Shown: positions 28,566 to 38,252 of the stretch, piece after piece | Layout: each line of letters begins with the position of its first letter | How positions within the stretch are numbered: position 1 is the stretch's first letter | Assembly: GCF_000407185.1 (NCBI RefSeq) | Contig: NZ_KE136483.1 | Location: 682,001 to 746,000, forward strand | Length of the DNA stretch: 64,000 nucleotides | Direction: 5' to 3' | DNA from: Enterococcus malodoratus ATCC 43197 | Lineage (GTDB): Bacteria > Bacillota > Bacilli > Lactobacillales > Enterococcaceae | Program-made: the position numbers and the translations under genes | Notes under the pieces: model-generated | What the model was told of the DNA's origin: nothing | What the model saw: the letters and a program-made list of their open reading frames with translations, nothing else | The model's database searches: none

Positions 28566-29390
28566 TTGAACAGGGTAGACGTTAGTATATTGATGTCCGT
28601 ATACATTAAGGAAAAACCAGAATTTTTCAGAGAGTCTCTTAAAAGTATTCTCAATCAGACGGCTTTAGTAAAAGAGATTGTTCTAATTTTAGACGGTCCT
28701 ATCACACCTGAATTGCAAGAAGTGATAGTTGATTTTAAAAGTGAGCATTTGGAATTATTAAAAGTAGTACCATTGGATAATAATGTTGGTTTGGGAAAGG
28801 CATTAGCCATTGGTGTGGAAGTTTGCAAGTATGATTTAATTGCTCGCATGGATACAGATGATATTATGCTGCCAACAAGAATCGAAAGACAATTTTCTGA
28901 ATTTGTTAATGATCCCGAACTAACGATTATTGGATCTAATATTGATGAATTTTACGATTCACCAAAAAGTATTGTCGGAAGAAGAATTGTCCCGGAAACA
29001 AATAAGGAAATTCGAAACTTTTCAAAAAAAAGGAATCCCTTTAATCATATGACGGTAATGTTTAAGAAAAAGGCTGTATTGGATGTTGGAAATTATCAAC
29101 CTATGATGGGGTTCGAAGATTATTATCTTTGGGCGAGGTTGTTGAAAGCAGGATATATAGGCAAAAATATTCAGGAATCGTTGGTTTGTGCAAGAACTGG
29201 TGAGAATATGTACGCAAGGCGAGGCGGAAAAAAATATTTTGTAAATGGTTTGAAAGGACGTAGGGCGATTTATCGTGCTGGTTTAGGATCTGTCTCAGAT
29301 TATTTAATCTCTTGTTCCGCTCATATTATAGTGAGCCTTTTACCCAATAAAATTAGAGGACAAATATATGAAAGAAAACTCAGAAAATAG
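28566..29390 (+). CDS. GT2 glycosyltransferase
   Basis: A 274-residue cytosolic family-2 enzyme: VSILMSVYIKEKPEFF at the start, LILDGPITPE, then IARMDTDDIMLPTRI with the DTDD metal motif, and MGFEDYYLWARLLKAG for acceptor binding. The pattern is that of amylovoran/colanic-type GT2 proteins. The start is TTG 28566 behind AAGGAG. It overlaps the next gene by 23 nt. It would add a residue to the repeat unit begun by the EpaR-like enzyme; donor unknown. Confidence 0.82.
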   Translation: MNRVDVSILMSVYIKEKPEFFRESLKSILNQTALVKEIVLILDGPITPELQEVIVDFKSEHLELLKVVPLDNNVGLGKALAIGVEVCKYDLIARMDTDDIMLPTRIERQFSEFVNDPELTIIGSNIDEFYDSPKSIVGRRIVPETNKEIRNFSKKRNPFNHMTVMFKKKAVLDVGNYQPMMGFEDYYLWARLLKAGYIGKNIQESLVCARTGENMYARRGGKKYFVNGLKGRRAIYRAGLGSVSDYLISCSAHIIVSLLPNKIRGQIYERKLRK

Positions 29391-30357
29391 TTTTAAGCTG
29401 TCTATAGTGGTTCCAGTTTATAACGTTGAAGATACTATTGAAAGAGCTGTTCAAAGCCTGTTTGATAACGATTTTGGAAATATAGAAGTGCTATTGATCG
29501 ATGATGGCTCAACTGATAGTAGTGGACAAATTTGTGAAGAACTCACAAAAACATCCGAGAAGATTTATTGTTTTCATAAAGAAAATGGAGGGTTATCCTC
29601 TGCAAGAAATTACGGTTTGGAAAGGGTGAGCGGGGATCTCGTGGCCTTTTTAGATAGTGATGATTATTATTTACCTGGGTGTATTGATAAAGTAATGAAC
29701 GATTTCCAAATTAATACCCCAGATATCGTGTGTTTTGGCTTGAAGAAAGGAAAGACTGAAGCGAATTCAATTGAATTTATTGGTGATAGGCAAATAAGCT
29801 GTAGTAACGCTGAAGCAATTGAATTACTTTTCAATAGTAAGGCTGTTGATTTCTATGCATGGAATAAAATTTTCAAAAAGAAACTTTTTGATAATGTCGA
29901 ATTTCCTGAAGGCAAATTGTATGAAGATATGATGCCAGTTTATCAAACTTTTAGGGCTGCTAGAACAATCGATATTCTTGATTTTGCAGGAATTTTTTAT
30001 TTTCAAAATAGCAATAGTATTGTTTATCAAGATTTTAATCCTAAGCAATATGATAACATTACACAGAGGAAAGTTCTTCTGGATGAGGTGACTAAAGATT
30101 TTCCAGAATTTATTAACCTTGCTAATGCAAGGTTAATAGATGGATATCTGTCAACCGGATTTAAAATCGGCCTTTCTAAGAAAGATAATCCGGAAAGAAA
30201 TCATTTTTATAATACTTCTAAGATGGAGATCAGAAGTCTTTTAAAAAAAATAAAAGGTAGTCGAGAGGTTTCTTATACTAAAAGGCTTGCACTATACTTA
30301 TATCTAGTTAACCCAAATTTATATTCTATTTTATACAAACAAATTCTAAAGAAATAG
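29368..30357 (+). CDS. GT2 glycosyltransferase
   Basis: A 329-residue family-2 enzyme with LSIVVPVYNVEDTI, LLIDDGSTDSSG and VAFLDSDDYYLPG (DSDD metal motif), followed by a helical C-terminal third. A typical cytosolic repeat-unit transferase. ATG behind AGAGGA within the end of the previous gene, so translation is coupled. Donor and linkage are unknown. Confidence 0.85.
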   Translation: MKENSENSFKLSIVVPVYNVEDTIERAVQSLFDNDFGNIEVLLIDDGSTDSSGQICEELTKTSEKIYCFHKENGGLSSARNYGLERVSGDLVAFLDSDDYYLPGCIDKVMNDFQINTPDIVCFGLKKGKTEANSIEFIGDRQISCSNAEAIELLFNSKAVDFYAWNKIFKKKLFDNVEFPEGKLYEDMMPVYQTFRAARTIDILDFAGIFYFQNSNSIVYQDFNPKQYDNITQRKVLLDEVTKDFPEFINLANARLIDGYLSTGFKIGLSKKDNPERNHFYNTSKMEIRSLLKKIKGSREVSYTKRLALYLYLVNPNLYSILYKQILKK

Positions 30358-30372
30358 TAGGAGATGAACAAT

Positions 30373-31074
30373 ATGATAACTGCAGTAATAATTGCTGGTG
30401 GAGTGGGCAAGAGAATGGGACAATCTATACCCAAACAGTTTATTATGATAAATAATAAGCCGATAATAATTTATACTCTAGAGTCTTTTGAACACCATCC
30501 ATTGGTAGATAGAATTTTAGTTGTTTGTAAGTCTGGTTGGGAAGAAACACTTCAGGGGTATATCAAAGAGTTTGGAATTCAAAAAGTGGAATGGATAATT
30601 GAGGGTGGAAAGATTGGACAAGAGTCAATAAATAAGGGTGTCCAATTTTTAAAAGACTATTCCGATGCTGAAGATACGATTATTATTCATGACGGGATTC
30701 GACCATTGGTAGATGAACTAGTTCTATCTGATGTAATCGTTAAGTGTCAGGAGTACGGCAATGCGGTTACCTCACTGCCTTATAATGAACAAATCTTTAT
30801 TAAGGATACTGAAAAAACAACGACATCATATATTGATAGAAATACAATAAAAAGAGTTTCTACTCCTCAAGCGTACAAGTACGGGTCATTACTGAGTTCT
30901 TATAACAGAGCTGTTGAAGAGAATATAGGTATGACGGATTCCTCCTATACTAATACCATGATGGTCGAGTTAGGCGAAACGTTACATTTTGCTGCCGGAT
31001 CAGACAAAAACATTAAGCTGACCACTACTGATGATTTAGAGCTCTTTAAAGCTTACCTTAAAATGAATGATTAG
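30373..31074 (+). CDS. IspD/TarI-family cytidylyltransferase, probably for a CDP-polyol
   Basis: A 233-residue nucleotidyltransferase. The CTP loop GGVGKRMGQSIPKQF is at 9-23, HDGIRPLV near 114-121, STPQAYKYG near 168-176, and KLTTTDDLELF near the end. The family makes CDP-methylerythritol (IspD), CDP-ribitol (TarI) or CDP-arabinitol/mannitol. Because it sits beside an SDR gene and a TagF-type transferase, a CDP-activated polyol phosphate is far more likely than isoprenoid synthesis. ATG 30373 is chosen because AGGAG abuts the upstream ATG 30364 but is 9 nt from this one. Confidence 0.85.
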   Translation: MITAVIIAGGVGKRMGQSIPKQFIMINNKPIIIYTLESFEHHPLVDRILVVCKSGWEETLQGYIKEFGIQKVEWIIEGGKIGQESINKGVQFLKDYSDAEDTIIIHDGIRPLVDELVLSDVIVKCQEYGNAVTSLPYNEQIFIKDTEKTTTSYIDRNTIKRVSTPQAYKYGSLLSSYNRAVEENIGMTDSSYTNTMMVELGETLHFAAGSDKNIKLTTTDDLELFKAYLKMND

Positions 31075-31088
31075 GAGATGAAAATATT

Positions 31089-32144
31089 TTGCTTCTATCC
31101 AACAAACTTTATATGGACGATATTTCGATAGTCTCTGAGGATTTAGCGAATTTGGATATTAAGAATAAAAGATTTTTGATATTTGGAGCTACAGGATTGA
31201 TTGGTCGTTTTTTTATCGATGTACTAATGTATGCTAATGAGAAATATGGATTAGAAAATACTGTAATCGGAGCAGGTAGAAGTATAGATAAATTATCTAA
31301 GACTTTTCCAAACTATATTGAAGATGATTTCTTTAGTGTAGTTGAAATTGATATTAATAAAAGAATGCCTGATGGGTTAGAGTGCGACTACATTCTTCAA
31401 GCTGCTAGTAACACGCACCCTAAAGCCTATGCAACTGATCCAATTGGTACAATTACTACGAATATTATTGGAACTCAAAATATTTTAGAGTTCGCTCGTG
31501 AAAAAGAAGTAACGAGAACAATTTTCTTTTCAAGCGTTGAGATTTACGGTGAAAATAAAAAAGATGTCGAATATTTTGATGAAAGCTACATGGGCTATAT
31601 TGACTGTAACACATTGAGAGCTGGTTATAGCGAGGCTAAAAGGACTAGCGAGGCTCTCTGTCAAGCATATATTTCTAAGTACGATCTTGATATCGTCATT
31701 GCAAGAATAAGTCGCGTTTTTGGACCGACAGTTGACAAGGGAGATTCAAAAGCCTCTACTCAGTTCATTTTTAATGGAGTGAATAATCAGAATGTTGTTT
31801 TAAAAAGTAAAGGGGATCAGTTATTTTCTTATAGCTATGTTGGAGATGTTGTTTCCGCCTTATTAGCCTTATTAAGTAAGGGCGTTACAGGAGAAGCATA
31901 CAATATCAAGGGGAGAAATAGCGATGTCACTTTAAAAAAATTTGCTGAGACTATTGCCTCTTACTCAAATTCGAAAGTCATATTTGAGCTGCCTGATGAA
32001 ACCGAGAAAAAGGGTTTTTCAACGGCCACAATCGCATTATTAGATGATAAAAAAATAAGAAATCTTGGTTGGACTCCCAAATTTGACTTTGATGAATCTT
32101 TAGAAAAGACAATTGAGATATTGAAAGAGGAGCTTTTTTCATGA
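31089..32144 (+). CDS. Extended SDR oxidoreductase, probable CDP-polyol partner
   Basis: A 351-residue NAD(P)-dependent epimerase/dehydratase-like protein: FGATGLIGR (about 33-41), FFSSVEIYG near 148-156, catalytic YSEAKRTSE near 178-186. In pneumococcal capsules an IspD-type enzyme plus an SDR makes CDP-arabinitol or CDP-mannitol, and in Haemophilus a fused pair makes CDP-ribitol, so this is probably the keto-sugar phosphate reductase. The start is TTG 31089 with AGGAG 11 nt upstream. Its stop overlaps the next start (ATGA). A sugar epimerase role is the alternative. Confidence 0.75.
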   Translation: MLLSNKLYMDDISIVSEDLANLDIKNKRFLIFGATGLIGRFFIDVLMYANEKYGLENTVIGAGRSIDKLSKTFPNYIEDDFFSVVEIDINKRMPDGLECDYILQAASNTHPKAYATDPIGTITTNIIGTQNILEFAREKEVTRTIFFSSVEIYGENKKDVEYFDESYMGYIDCNTLRAGYSEAKRTSEALCQAYISKYDLDIVIARISRVFGPTVDKGDSKASTQFIFNGVNNQNVVLKSKGDQLFSYSYVGDVVSALLALLSKGVTGEAYNIKGRNSDVTLKKFAETIASYSNSKVIFELPDETEKKGFSTATIALLDDKKIRNLGWTPKFDFDESLEKTIEILKEELFS

Positions 32145-33574
32145 TTGTAGATACAAAACTTCATTCTTATTTTGAACGTTTCCGTTCATTCTATATAATT
32201 TATTTTGGAACGATTTTGATTTTAAAAGAGTTTGGGCCATATGATTTTATACCAAAAATCCTGAATACTATATTGGTGGTGCCTGCTGGGTTAATTGGAA
32301 TATTTTTTATCTTGTATGATTTACTTCAAATGATCAAATCGAGAAAGTTTACGTATAATATCCTTCTATTCTTATTTTTAATTATCATGGGAATTTCGAG
32401 TTTATTAAACTATCATTATGGTCTCGGATCAAACATCAAAATTTTGTTGAATGAAAGCATATATTTACTGGTGATATATGAGTTTGGCCATAATAGAACT
32501 CAGTCTAGATATATAGTAGATATTTTTTCCAAGATACTAATTGCACTCTGGTTTGTAATGGTTGCTATGTCGAATGTAATGTTTGTTCTACAGATGCAAT
32601 ACAGTGTTAAATTACCTAACAGATTTCATCCTTTAAGAATTGGGTTCTTAGAGAATAGACTTTTTGGTGTATTTTCTGACCCCAACTTTGCTGCAACAAT
32701 ATGTTTAGTCTCGATAATACTATCTTGTATGTTTTTATTCCAAAAACAAATAAAGAACAGAATTATTCGCATTTTTCTCTATATCAATAGCTTATTTTGT
32801 TTGAGCTTCATTCTACTATCAGGTTCAAGAACAGGACTGGTAGAAACGCTAGCGGTCGTCTTCATTGTTGGATTTACTTTAATGAATCAATACTTAGTGA
32901 AAAAAGAGAAGTCAATGTCTTTCAGTATAATAATGAGTTTAATTTTGAGTACTATTGGTACGGGAATTGTTTTTCTTATTTTGAGTGTGGTAAAACAAGG
33001 ATTGACACTAATTCCTGATTTTGTCGAAAGCCTGAAGACAGAGACTATAAAGAATAAAATTAGAATTGATAACAAAGAGAAAGCAGTTAATTTGACAAGA
33101 AACGATGTATCGGATTCAGATGATTTATCAAATGGCCGTTTTGGGATTTGGAAAGCCGGTTTTTTGATGTTTAAACAAAATGTGTTATTTGGTGTTGGGC
33201 CATCACGCGAAGGTATTGTAAGCTATGCGAAAGCTTTTTTACCGGAAACATATGTTGCGAAAACTGGGCTTTCTTTGCATAGCTTTGTAATTCATACACT
33301 TGCTGGAACTGGAGCAATCGGGTTCATTACGTTTTTCTCCTTCTACATTAACAAGGCCTTTACTGCGATTAAAGCTGTTTTCCTAGATAAAACTCTATAT
33401 AAAACTGTTTATTTCTACGATATTTTAATTATCGCTGCAATCAGTATTAATGCTGTTCTTTCGTCAGAGATTATTTTAGTCAATAAAATTGGTGCGTTTA
33501 TATTTTGGTTGCTATTGGGACAATTGGTTCATCAATATTTTCCTAAAAAGAATTCGGAACATAGGTTTTCTTAA
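32141..33574 (+). CDS. Wzy-like O-antigen polymerase/ligase
   Basis: A 477-residue polytopic protein (about twelve helices) with an outer-loop segment NGRFGIWKAGFLMF and VGPSREGIVSYAKAF before LHSFVIHTLAGTGAIGF, the usual Wzy_C arrangement. It would polymerise lipid-linked repeats outside the membrane, working with the flippase at 35.7 kb. Overlaps the previous stop by 4 nt with GAGGAG upstream. This is the second protein of the family in the window, which argues for two separate glycan pathways. Confidence 0.82.
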   Translation: MIVDTKLHSYFERFRSFYIIYFGTILILKEFGPYDFIPKILNTILVVPAGLIGIFFILYDLLQMIKSRKFTYNILLFLFLIIMGISSLLNYHYGLGSNIKILLNESIYLLVIYEFGHNRTQSRYIVDIFSKILIALWFVMVAMSNVMFVLQMQYSVKLPNRFHPLRIGFLENRLFGVFSDPNFAATICLVSIILSCMFLFQKQIKNRIIRIFLYINSLFCLSFILLSGSRTGLVETLAVVFIVGFTLMNQYLVKKEKSMSFSIIMSLILSTIGTGIVFLILSVVKQGLTLIPDFVESLKTETIKNKIRIDNKEKAVNLTRNDVSDSDDLSNGRFGIWKAGFLMFKQNVLFGVGPSREGIVSYAKAFLPETYVAKTGLSLHSFVIHTLAGTGAIGFITFFSFYINKAFTAIKAVFLDKTLYKTVYFYDILIIAAISINAVLSSEIILVNKIGAFIFWLLLGQLVHQYFPKKNSEHRFS

Positions 33575-33589
33575 GAAAGAAGTGTTTTT

Positions 33590-34786
33590 TTGAGGTCAAA
33601 ATTAAAATTAGTTAGAATCGTTTTTTTTAGAGTTATAGACTATGTGACATTCTATTTGTGTTATCCGATCCTTATCTTTTTTCCTGTTAAAAAGAATAAA
33701 ATAGTCGTTTCAAACTTTTGGGGGAAAGCATACGGTGAAAATCCTAAATACATTATTGATTATTTGCTAAAGAATCATTCTGACTTGGATATAGTTTGGT
33801 TGTGTAAACCGGAAATTATTCAAACTAGGTCGAGCCAATTTCCCAAAGAAATTCGGTTAGTAAGAAATAATTCTTTAAATGCTTTATTGGAATTACATAC
33901 TGCAAAAATTTGGATTGATAATTGTAGAAAAAACTTTCATCCAAGAAAGCGTAAAACGCAATTTTATCTTCAAACTTGGCATGCTGGTTTCGGACTAAAG
34001 CGCATAGAACATGATATTGAACAAACTCTTAGCAAGAGATATGTACGAGTAGCAAAAAAGGATTCTTTAATGTGTGATCTTTTGGTGTTCGAACACTCAA
34101 AATTGTTTAAAGATTTACGGTATACATTTTGGTATGCTGGGGAGTTTTACAGAAATGGGATACCTAAAAACGACATTATTGTAAAAAACGATATTTCAAT
34201 AATCGAGAAAGTATATGATTATTATGGAATAGATAGGAGTAAAAGGATTTTGCTCTATGCTCCAACGTTTAGGGAAGACGGGACTCTTGAAATTGATTTA
34301 GAAAACCTTAGAAGACTTAAGAGTACTTTTGAGCTCAGATTCAATTTTAACATTATCATCTTATTAAGATTACACCCTAATGATATTCAAAAACATGCTA
34401 CTTTAATTCATGAGTTAACAAGTACAGATTATATAATAGATGCAAATGACTATCCAGATACACAGGAACTACTTTGTGCACTAGAAATATTAATTACTGA
34501 TTATTCATCAATTTTTGGAGAGATGTTAATTTCAAAAAAGAAATGTTTCTTGTATGCTTATGATTATGATAGTTATATGAAGAATCGTGGGTTGGTATTG
34601 GATTTAGAAGATTTGCCGTTTCCCGTTTCAAAAAGTATGAATCAGCTTATTGAACAAGTTGAAATTTTTAACGAAGCTACTTACTCTACTTCAATTGATA
34701 ATTTTAATGAACAATATGAGGTTTTTGAATCAGGAGAAGCTAGTAAAGAATTAGGGGATAGGATTGTTAATGAGATGGGCATTTAA
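33590..34786 (+). CDS. CDP-polyol phosphotransferase (TagB/TagF family)
   Basis: A 398-residue membrane-associated enzyme that transfers glycerol- or ribitol-like phosphate from a CDP donor to a growing polymer. QTWHAG (128-133, catalytic-type His131), YAPTFR (223-228), RLHPND (260-265) and DYSSIFGE (304-311) are all present. It is about the size of a catalytic domain alone, as in single-addition enzymes, so it may add one polyol phosphate per repeat. The start is TTG behind a weak AAGAAAGAAG. With the cytidylyltransferase and SDR upstream it completes a polyol-phosphate branch. Confidence 0.88.
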   Translation: MRSKLKLVRIVFFRVIDYVTFYLCYPILIFFPVKKNKIVVSNFWGKAYGENPKYIIDYLLKNHSDLDIVWLCKPEIIQTRSSQFPKEIRLVRNNSLNALLELHTAKIWIDNCRKNFHPRKRKTQFYLQTWHAGFGLKRIEHDIEQTLSKRYVRVAKKDSLMCDLLVFEHSKLFKDLRYTFWYAGEFYRNGIPKNDIIVKNDISIIEKVYDYYGIDRSKRILLYAPTFREDGTLEIDLENLRRLKSTFELRFNFNIIILLRLHPNDIQKHATLIHELTSTDYIIDANDYPDTQELLCALEILITDYSSIFGEMLISKKKCFLYAYDYDSYMKNRGLVLDLEDLPFPVSKSMNQLIEQVEIFNEATYSTSIDNFNEQYEVFESGEASKELGDRIVNEMGI

Positions 34787-34812
34787 AATTTTATAAGATA
34801 GGTTTGAAAATA

Positions 34813-35694
34813 ATGGAATTAGCGAAACTAATCGAGAAGTTACATCTTGGTACAATAGTTTATCGGCCAAGACTCCAATATACTAAGTCTTTGGATGCGG
34901 ATAGACGAGCCTTTAATGCATATAATTATTTAAAAAAAAGATATAAGCCACAGTATAAAAGGGAAGAAATGATTTCCAGTAATTATGTTTGGATTTGTTG
35001 GTTACAGGGAATTGAACAGTCTCCGGAGGTCGTTCGTGCGTGTTTCCGGTCTGTTAAGAAAAACTGTAAGGGTAAAGAAATTATTTTTTTGAATGAAGAT
35101 AATCTTGATGAATTTATTAATTTACCAGACTACATTATATCAAAATGGAAAAATGGAATTATTTCAAATGCGCAGTTCTCTGATATAGTTCGTGCTGATT
35201 TGTTAACTAGTTTTGGTGGCATATGGATTGATGCGACTGTTTTACTCACTGCCCCTTTGGATAAATGTATTGATGATGCGGATTTATTTGCATTCAGAAC
35301 TACGTTTAATGATAATAATGATACTCCTATATTAATCTCAAGTTGGTTTTTATCTGCCAAAAAAAATAATCCTATTATTTCTGAAACTAGAAGGTTGTTG
35401 TTAGAGTATTGGGAAGAACATAATGTACTTGTCAATTATTATCTTTTCCACATTTTTTTTAGTATGGTTGTTAGAAGTTTTCCACTTGAATGGGAAGAAG
35501 TACCAAGACAAACTAATGGAAATTCTCACATTTTACAATTTCAACTAAATAAGAATTACAGAGAAAATGAGTTTTTATATTTATGTGAGCTTACCAATAT
35601 TCATAAGTTAACCTACAAGGATGTTCACTATGATGCAGGAACGTATAGTGAATTTCTGATTAAGTGGGCCGCAGATGCAGGAGATGAAGAATAG
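34813..35694 (+). CDS. Caps_synth family glycosyltransferase (GT32-like)
   Basis: A 293-residue cytosolic protein with NYVWICWLQG (57-66), FSDIVRADLL (122-131) and GGIWIDATVLL (135-145), the signature of capsular polysaccharide synthesis proteins related to GT32 enzymes. In this subfamily the usual second Asp of the DXD motif is replaced, as here. ATG 34813 is preferred over TTG 34804 because GATAGG is 10 nt before it. Donor unknown. It shares no overlap with neighbours but lies in the same tight run. Confidence 0.82.
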   Translation: MELAKLIEKLHLGTIVYRPRLQYTKSLDADRRAFNAYNYLKKRYKPQYKREEMISSNYVWICWLQGIEQSPEVVRACFRSVKKNCKGKEIIFLNEDNLDEFINLPDYIISKWKNGIISNAQFSDIVRADLLTSFGGIWIDATVLLTAPLDKCIDDADLFAFRTTFNDNNDTPILISSWFLSAKKNNPIISETRRLLLEYWEEHNVLVNYYLFHIFFSMVVRSFPLEWEEVPRQTNGNSHILQFQLNKNYRENEFLYLCELTNIHKLTYKDVHYDAGTYSEFLIKWAADAGDEE

Positions 35695-35695
35695 T

Positions 35696-37141
35696 ATGAA
35701 AAATATTGCAAAGAACTTCTTCTCAAATGCATTTTATCAAGTGTTTTCTATTATTTTTCCATTATTGACAATGCCATATATTGCTCGAATATTGGGAGCA
35801 GAAAAAATTGGTATCTATAATTATACTTATTCGATTGCGATCTACTTCGCTTTAGTTGTTAAATTAGGTGTAGATCACTATGGAAATCGCTCTATCGCTA
35901 AAGTTGGAGAGGATATAGAGAGACGCAGTATTCTTTTTTTTGAGATTTTTGGGATACAACTTTTTAGTGGAATATTTTGTATACTTCTTTATTTGATTTA
36001 CGTTTTTAATTTTGCACAACAATATCAAGAAATCGCTCTATTACAAGTTTTCCTCATTGTTAGCTATATGTTAGATATAAATTGGTTTTTCTATGGAATT
36101 CAACAATTTAATATCGTGATTGTTAGAAACATTCTGGTTAAATTATCGACATTAATTTTCATTTTTCTGCTAGTAAAAAATCAGAATGATTTGTGGATAT
36201 ATACTTTAATTATGAACGGTAGTGCTATCGCTGGATTTGTAATAACTTGGTTTCAAATAAAAAACTATATTTTCTATAAAAAAATTCGGCTAACAGAAGT
36301 TTCCAAACACTTTAAACCGTCCGCAATTTTGTTTATTCCAATTGTTTCTGCTACAATTTATACAAGCTTTACTTCGGTTTTTTTGGGAAACTTGAGCAGT
36401 ATCAAGGATGTTGGTTTTTATAATGCGGGAAGTCAGATTTTATCTATGCCTAAGGGGATCATTGCTGCTTTAGGAACAGTAATGTTGCCGCAGATGTCGG
36501 CAATTTATGAAAAGAAAAATGCAAAAAAGGAAGCAATGAAATATCTTAACTCATCAATCATTTTTGCACTTTTTCTATCAATAGCATTTGCTTTTGGGAT
36601 ATTAGGAATTTCGAGAGATTTTATTCCATTGTTTTATGGAAAAGATTTTAGTGCGAGTATATTAGTTTTAAATGGATTAGCATTATATTTACCTTTTTAT
36701 GCATTGGGGAATGTTATTAGAACTCAATATTTAATTCCTCAGTCAAAAGATCGTCCCTTTGTTATATCTGTTTTACTTGGAGCGATAACTAGTATAATTG
36801 TCAATTTATTATTAGTTAAGCCTCTAGGTTTAGTAGGTGCTACGATTGCGACATTTTTATCGGAAAGCGTACTTGCAATCTATCAAATTTTTTCTGCTCG
36901 TAAGGAAATTTCTTTTAAAATATTCATTAGTCCATTTATAGTATTTCTAATTTCTGGTGTAATAATGATGCTTGTTCTGAATGTGTTACCATTAGATGGA
37001 TTTTCAATTTTTATTAGACTATTGGCAAAAATAGGAATTGGTATTATTCTTTATTTAGCGATAACGCTACTTTATTTTAGATATTCTAAAAACGGGATTA
37101 TCCAAAATTCTAGAGAATGGGTATCAAGGAGAATTAAGTAA
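35696..37141 (+). CDS. Wzx-type lipid-linked oligosaccharide flippase
   Basis: A 481-residue polysaccharide transporter of the MOP/PST superfamily, about twelve to fourteen helices. The N-terminal NAFYQVFSIIFPLLTMPYIA and later YNAGSQIL match PST flippases. It would turn undecaprenyl-linked repeats to the outer face for the Wzy-like protein at 32.1 kb. ATG 35696 follows the previous stop by 1 nt, with AGGAG 12 nt upstream; two upstream in-frame ATGs are possible but worse placed. Confidence 0.9.
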   Translation: MKNIAKNFFSNAFYQVFSIIFPLLTMPYIARILGAEKIGIYNYTYSIAIYFALVVKLGVDHYGNRSIAKVGEDIERRSILFFEIFGIQLFSGIFCILLYLIYVFNFAQQYQEIALLQVFLIVSYMLDINWFFYGIQQFNIVIVRNILVKLSTLIFIFLLVKNQNDLWIYTLIMNGSAIAGFVITWFQIKNYIFYKKIRLTEVSKHFKPSAILFIPIVSATIYTSFTSVFLGNLSSIKDVGFYNAGSQILSMPKGIIAALGTVMLPQMSAIYEKKNAKKEAMKYLNSSIIFALFLSIAFAFGILGISRDFIPLFYGKDFSASILVLNGLALYLPFYALGNVIRTQYLIPQSKDRPFVISVLLGAITSIIVNLLLVKPLGLVGATIATFLSESVLAIYQIFSARKEISFKIFISPFIVFLISGVIMMLVLNVLPLDGFSIFIRLLAKIGIGIILYLAITLLYFRYSKNGIIQNSREWVSRRIK

Positions 37142-37153
37142 GGGGCAAAGTAT

Positions 37154-38107
37154 ATGCTGTATAAATATTTAATCACTGGTGGTGCCGGCTTCATCGGCTC
37201 AACTTTAGCAAATCACTTATCTAAGGAAAATTCAGTAATCGTAGTTGATGATCTGTCTATGGGAAAAGAAGAGAATTTAGATAGCAATTCAAATCTCAAA
37301 TTTATAAATGGTTCAGTTACAGACGAAGCATTAATGGAAGAAGTCCTTTCAAATAATACGTTTGACTACATTTTCCATTTAGCAGCAATTGCTAGTGTGG
37401 CTGATTCGGTTGAGCGTCCTGTGGAGACGCATCAAATCAATTTTGAAAGTGTTCTGATGTTGTTAGAGTTAATCAGAAAATACCAAAAGGATTTGAAGCG
37501 TTTAGTCTTCAGTTCCTCAGCTGCAGTGTATGGTGACGAGCCCACGTTACCCAAGAAAGAAGAATCAGTTATTCGTCCATTGACTCCGTATGCAGTTGAC
37601 AAATTTGCTGCTGAGCAATACGTGTTGGATTATAACCACCTATATGGTGTAAATACAAGCGCGGTACGCTTCTTTAATGTCTACGGGCCAAACCAGAATC
37701 CAGAATCTCCATATAGTGGAGTCATTTCAATTCTGGTTGACCGCTATAAAAAGATACAGAACGAAGAGAATGCATCGTTTATGTTATTTGGTGATGGCTC
37801 GCAATCTCGCGATTTTGTTTTCATTGAGGATGTCATTCAGGCATTGTTACTCGTAGCAAGTGAAGAGGATGCTCTAGGTAAACAATTTAATGTTGGAACC
37901 GGTAGTGCGATTACTTTAAACGAGTTGATTGAAGTTATTGATGAGGCATTAGGCGTAAGGTTAAGTGTTAAGAACGAATCTGAGAGAGAAGGCGACATTA
38001 AAGATTCAGTTGCTGATATTTCTAGATTGAAGGGATTAGGTTATAAATCTAACTTTAGTGTTCAAGAAGGCATGAAGAAATATTTGGAATCAGAAAAATT
38101 GATTTAA
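37154..38107 (+). CDS. NAD-dependent nucleotide-sugar 4-epimerase (GalE-like)
   Basis: A 317-residue extended [12 protein letters not shown] (about 7-15), FSSSAAVYG (about 115-123), and catalytic YAVDK (about 145-149). It resembles UDP-glucose/UDP-GlcNAc 4-epimerases, so it probably supplies UDP-Gal or UDP-GalNAc for the repeat unit. ATG behind AGGGG. Base composition is closer to the conserved flank than that of its upstream neighbours. Exact substrate unresolved. Confidence 0.82.
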   Translation: MLYKYLITGGAGFIGSTLANHLSKENSVIVVDDLSMGKEENLDSNSNLKFINGSVTDEALMEEVLSNNTFDYIFHLAAIASVADSVERPVETHQINFESVLMLLELIRKYQKDLKRLVFSSSAAVYGDEPTLPKKEESVIRPLTPYAVDKFAAEQYVLDYNHLYGVNTSAVRFFNVYGPNQNPESPYSGVISILVDRYKKIQNEENASFMLFGDGSQSRDFVFIEDVIQALLLVASEEDALGKQFNVGTGSAITLNELIEVIDEALGVRLSVKNESEREGDIKDSVADISRLKGLGYKSNFSVQEGMKKYLESEKLI

Positions 38108-38252
38108 TGTGGGAGGTTAACTTGAATTAGTCCATAATTTCAGGTTAATGTCCTTTTTTTATGGATACGTCAATTTCGTTTAATTACGTATAGAAATAAT
38201 TAGGGAACTCTTGTATTCTAGTATTAGCGTATATTTTAAGGAGATTAGTGAA

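Noticed and set aside
30364-30372. Upstream ATG for the cytidylyltransferase
   Set aside because: The AGGAG directly touches it; the ATG 9 nt downstream has correct spacing and gives the usual N-terminus.
38108-38252. Possible promoter or terminator in the gap before the DPM-like gene
   Set aside because: Short inverted sequences (CCATAA/TTATGG) flank a T run in the wrong place and no hexamer pair is convincing.
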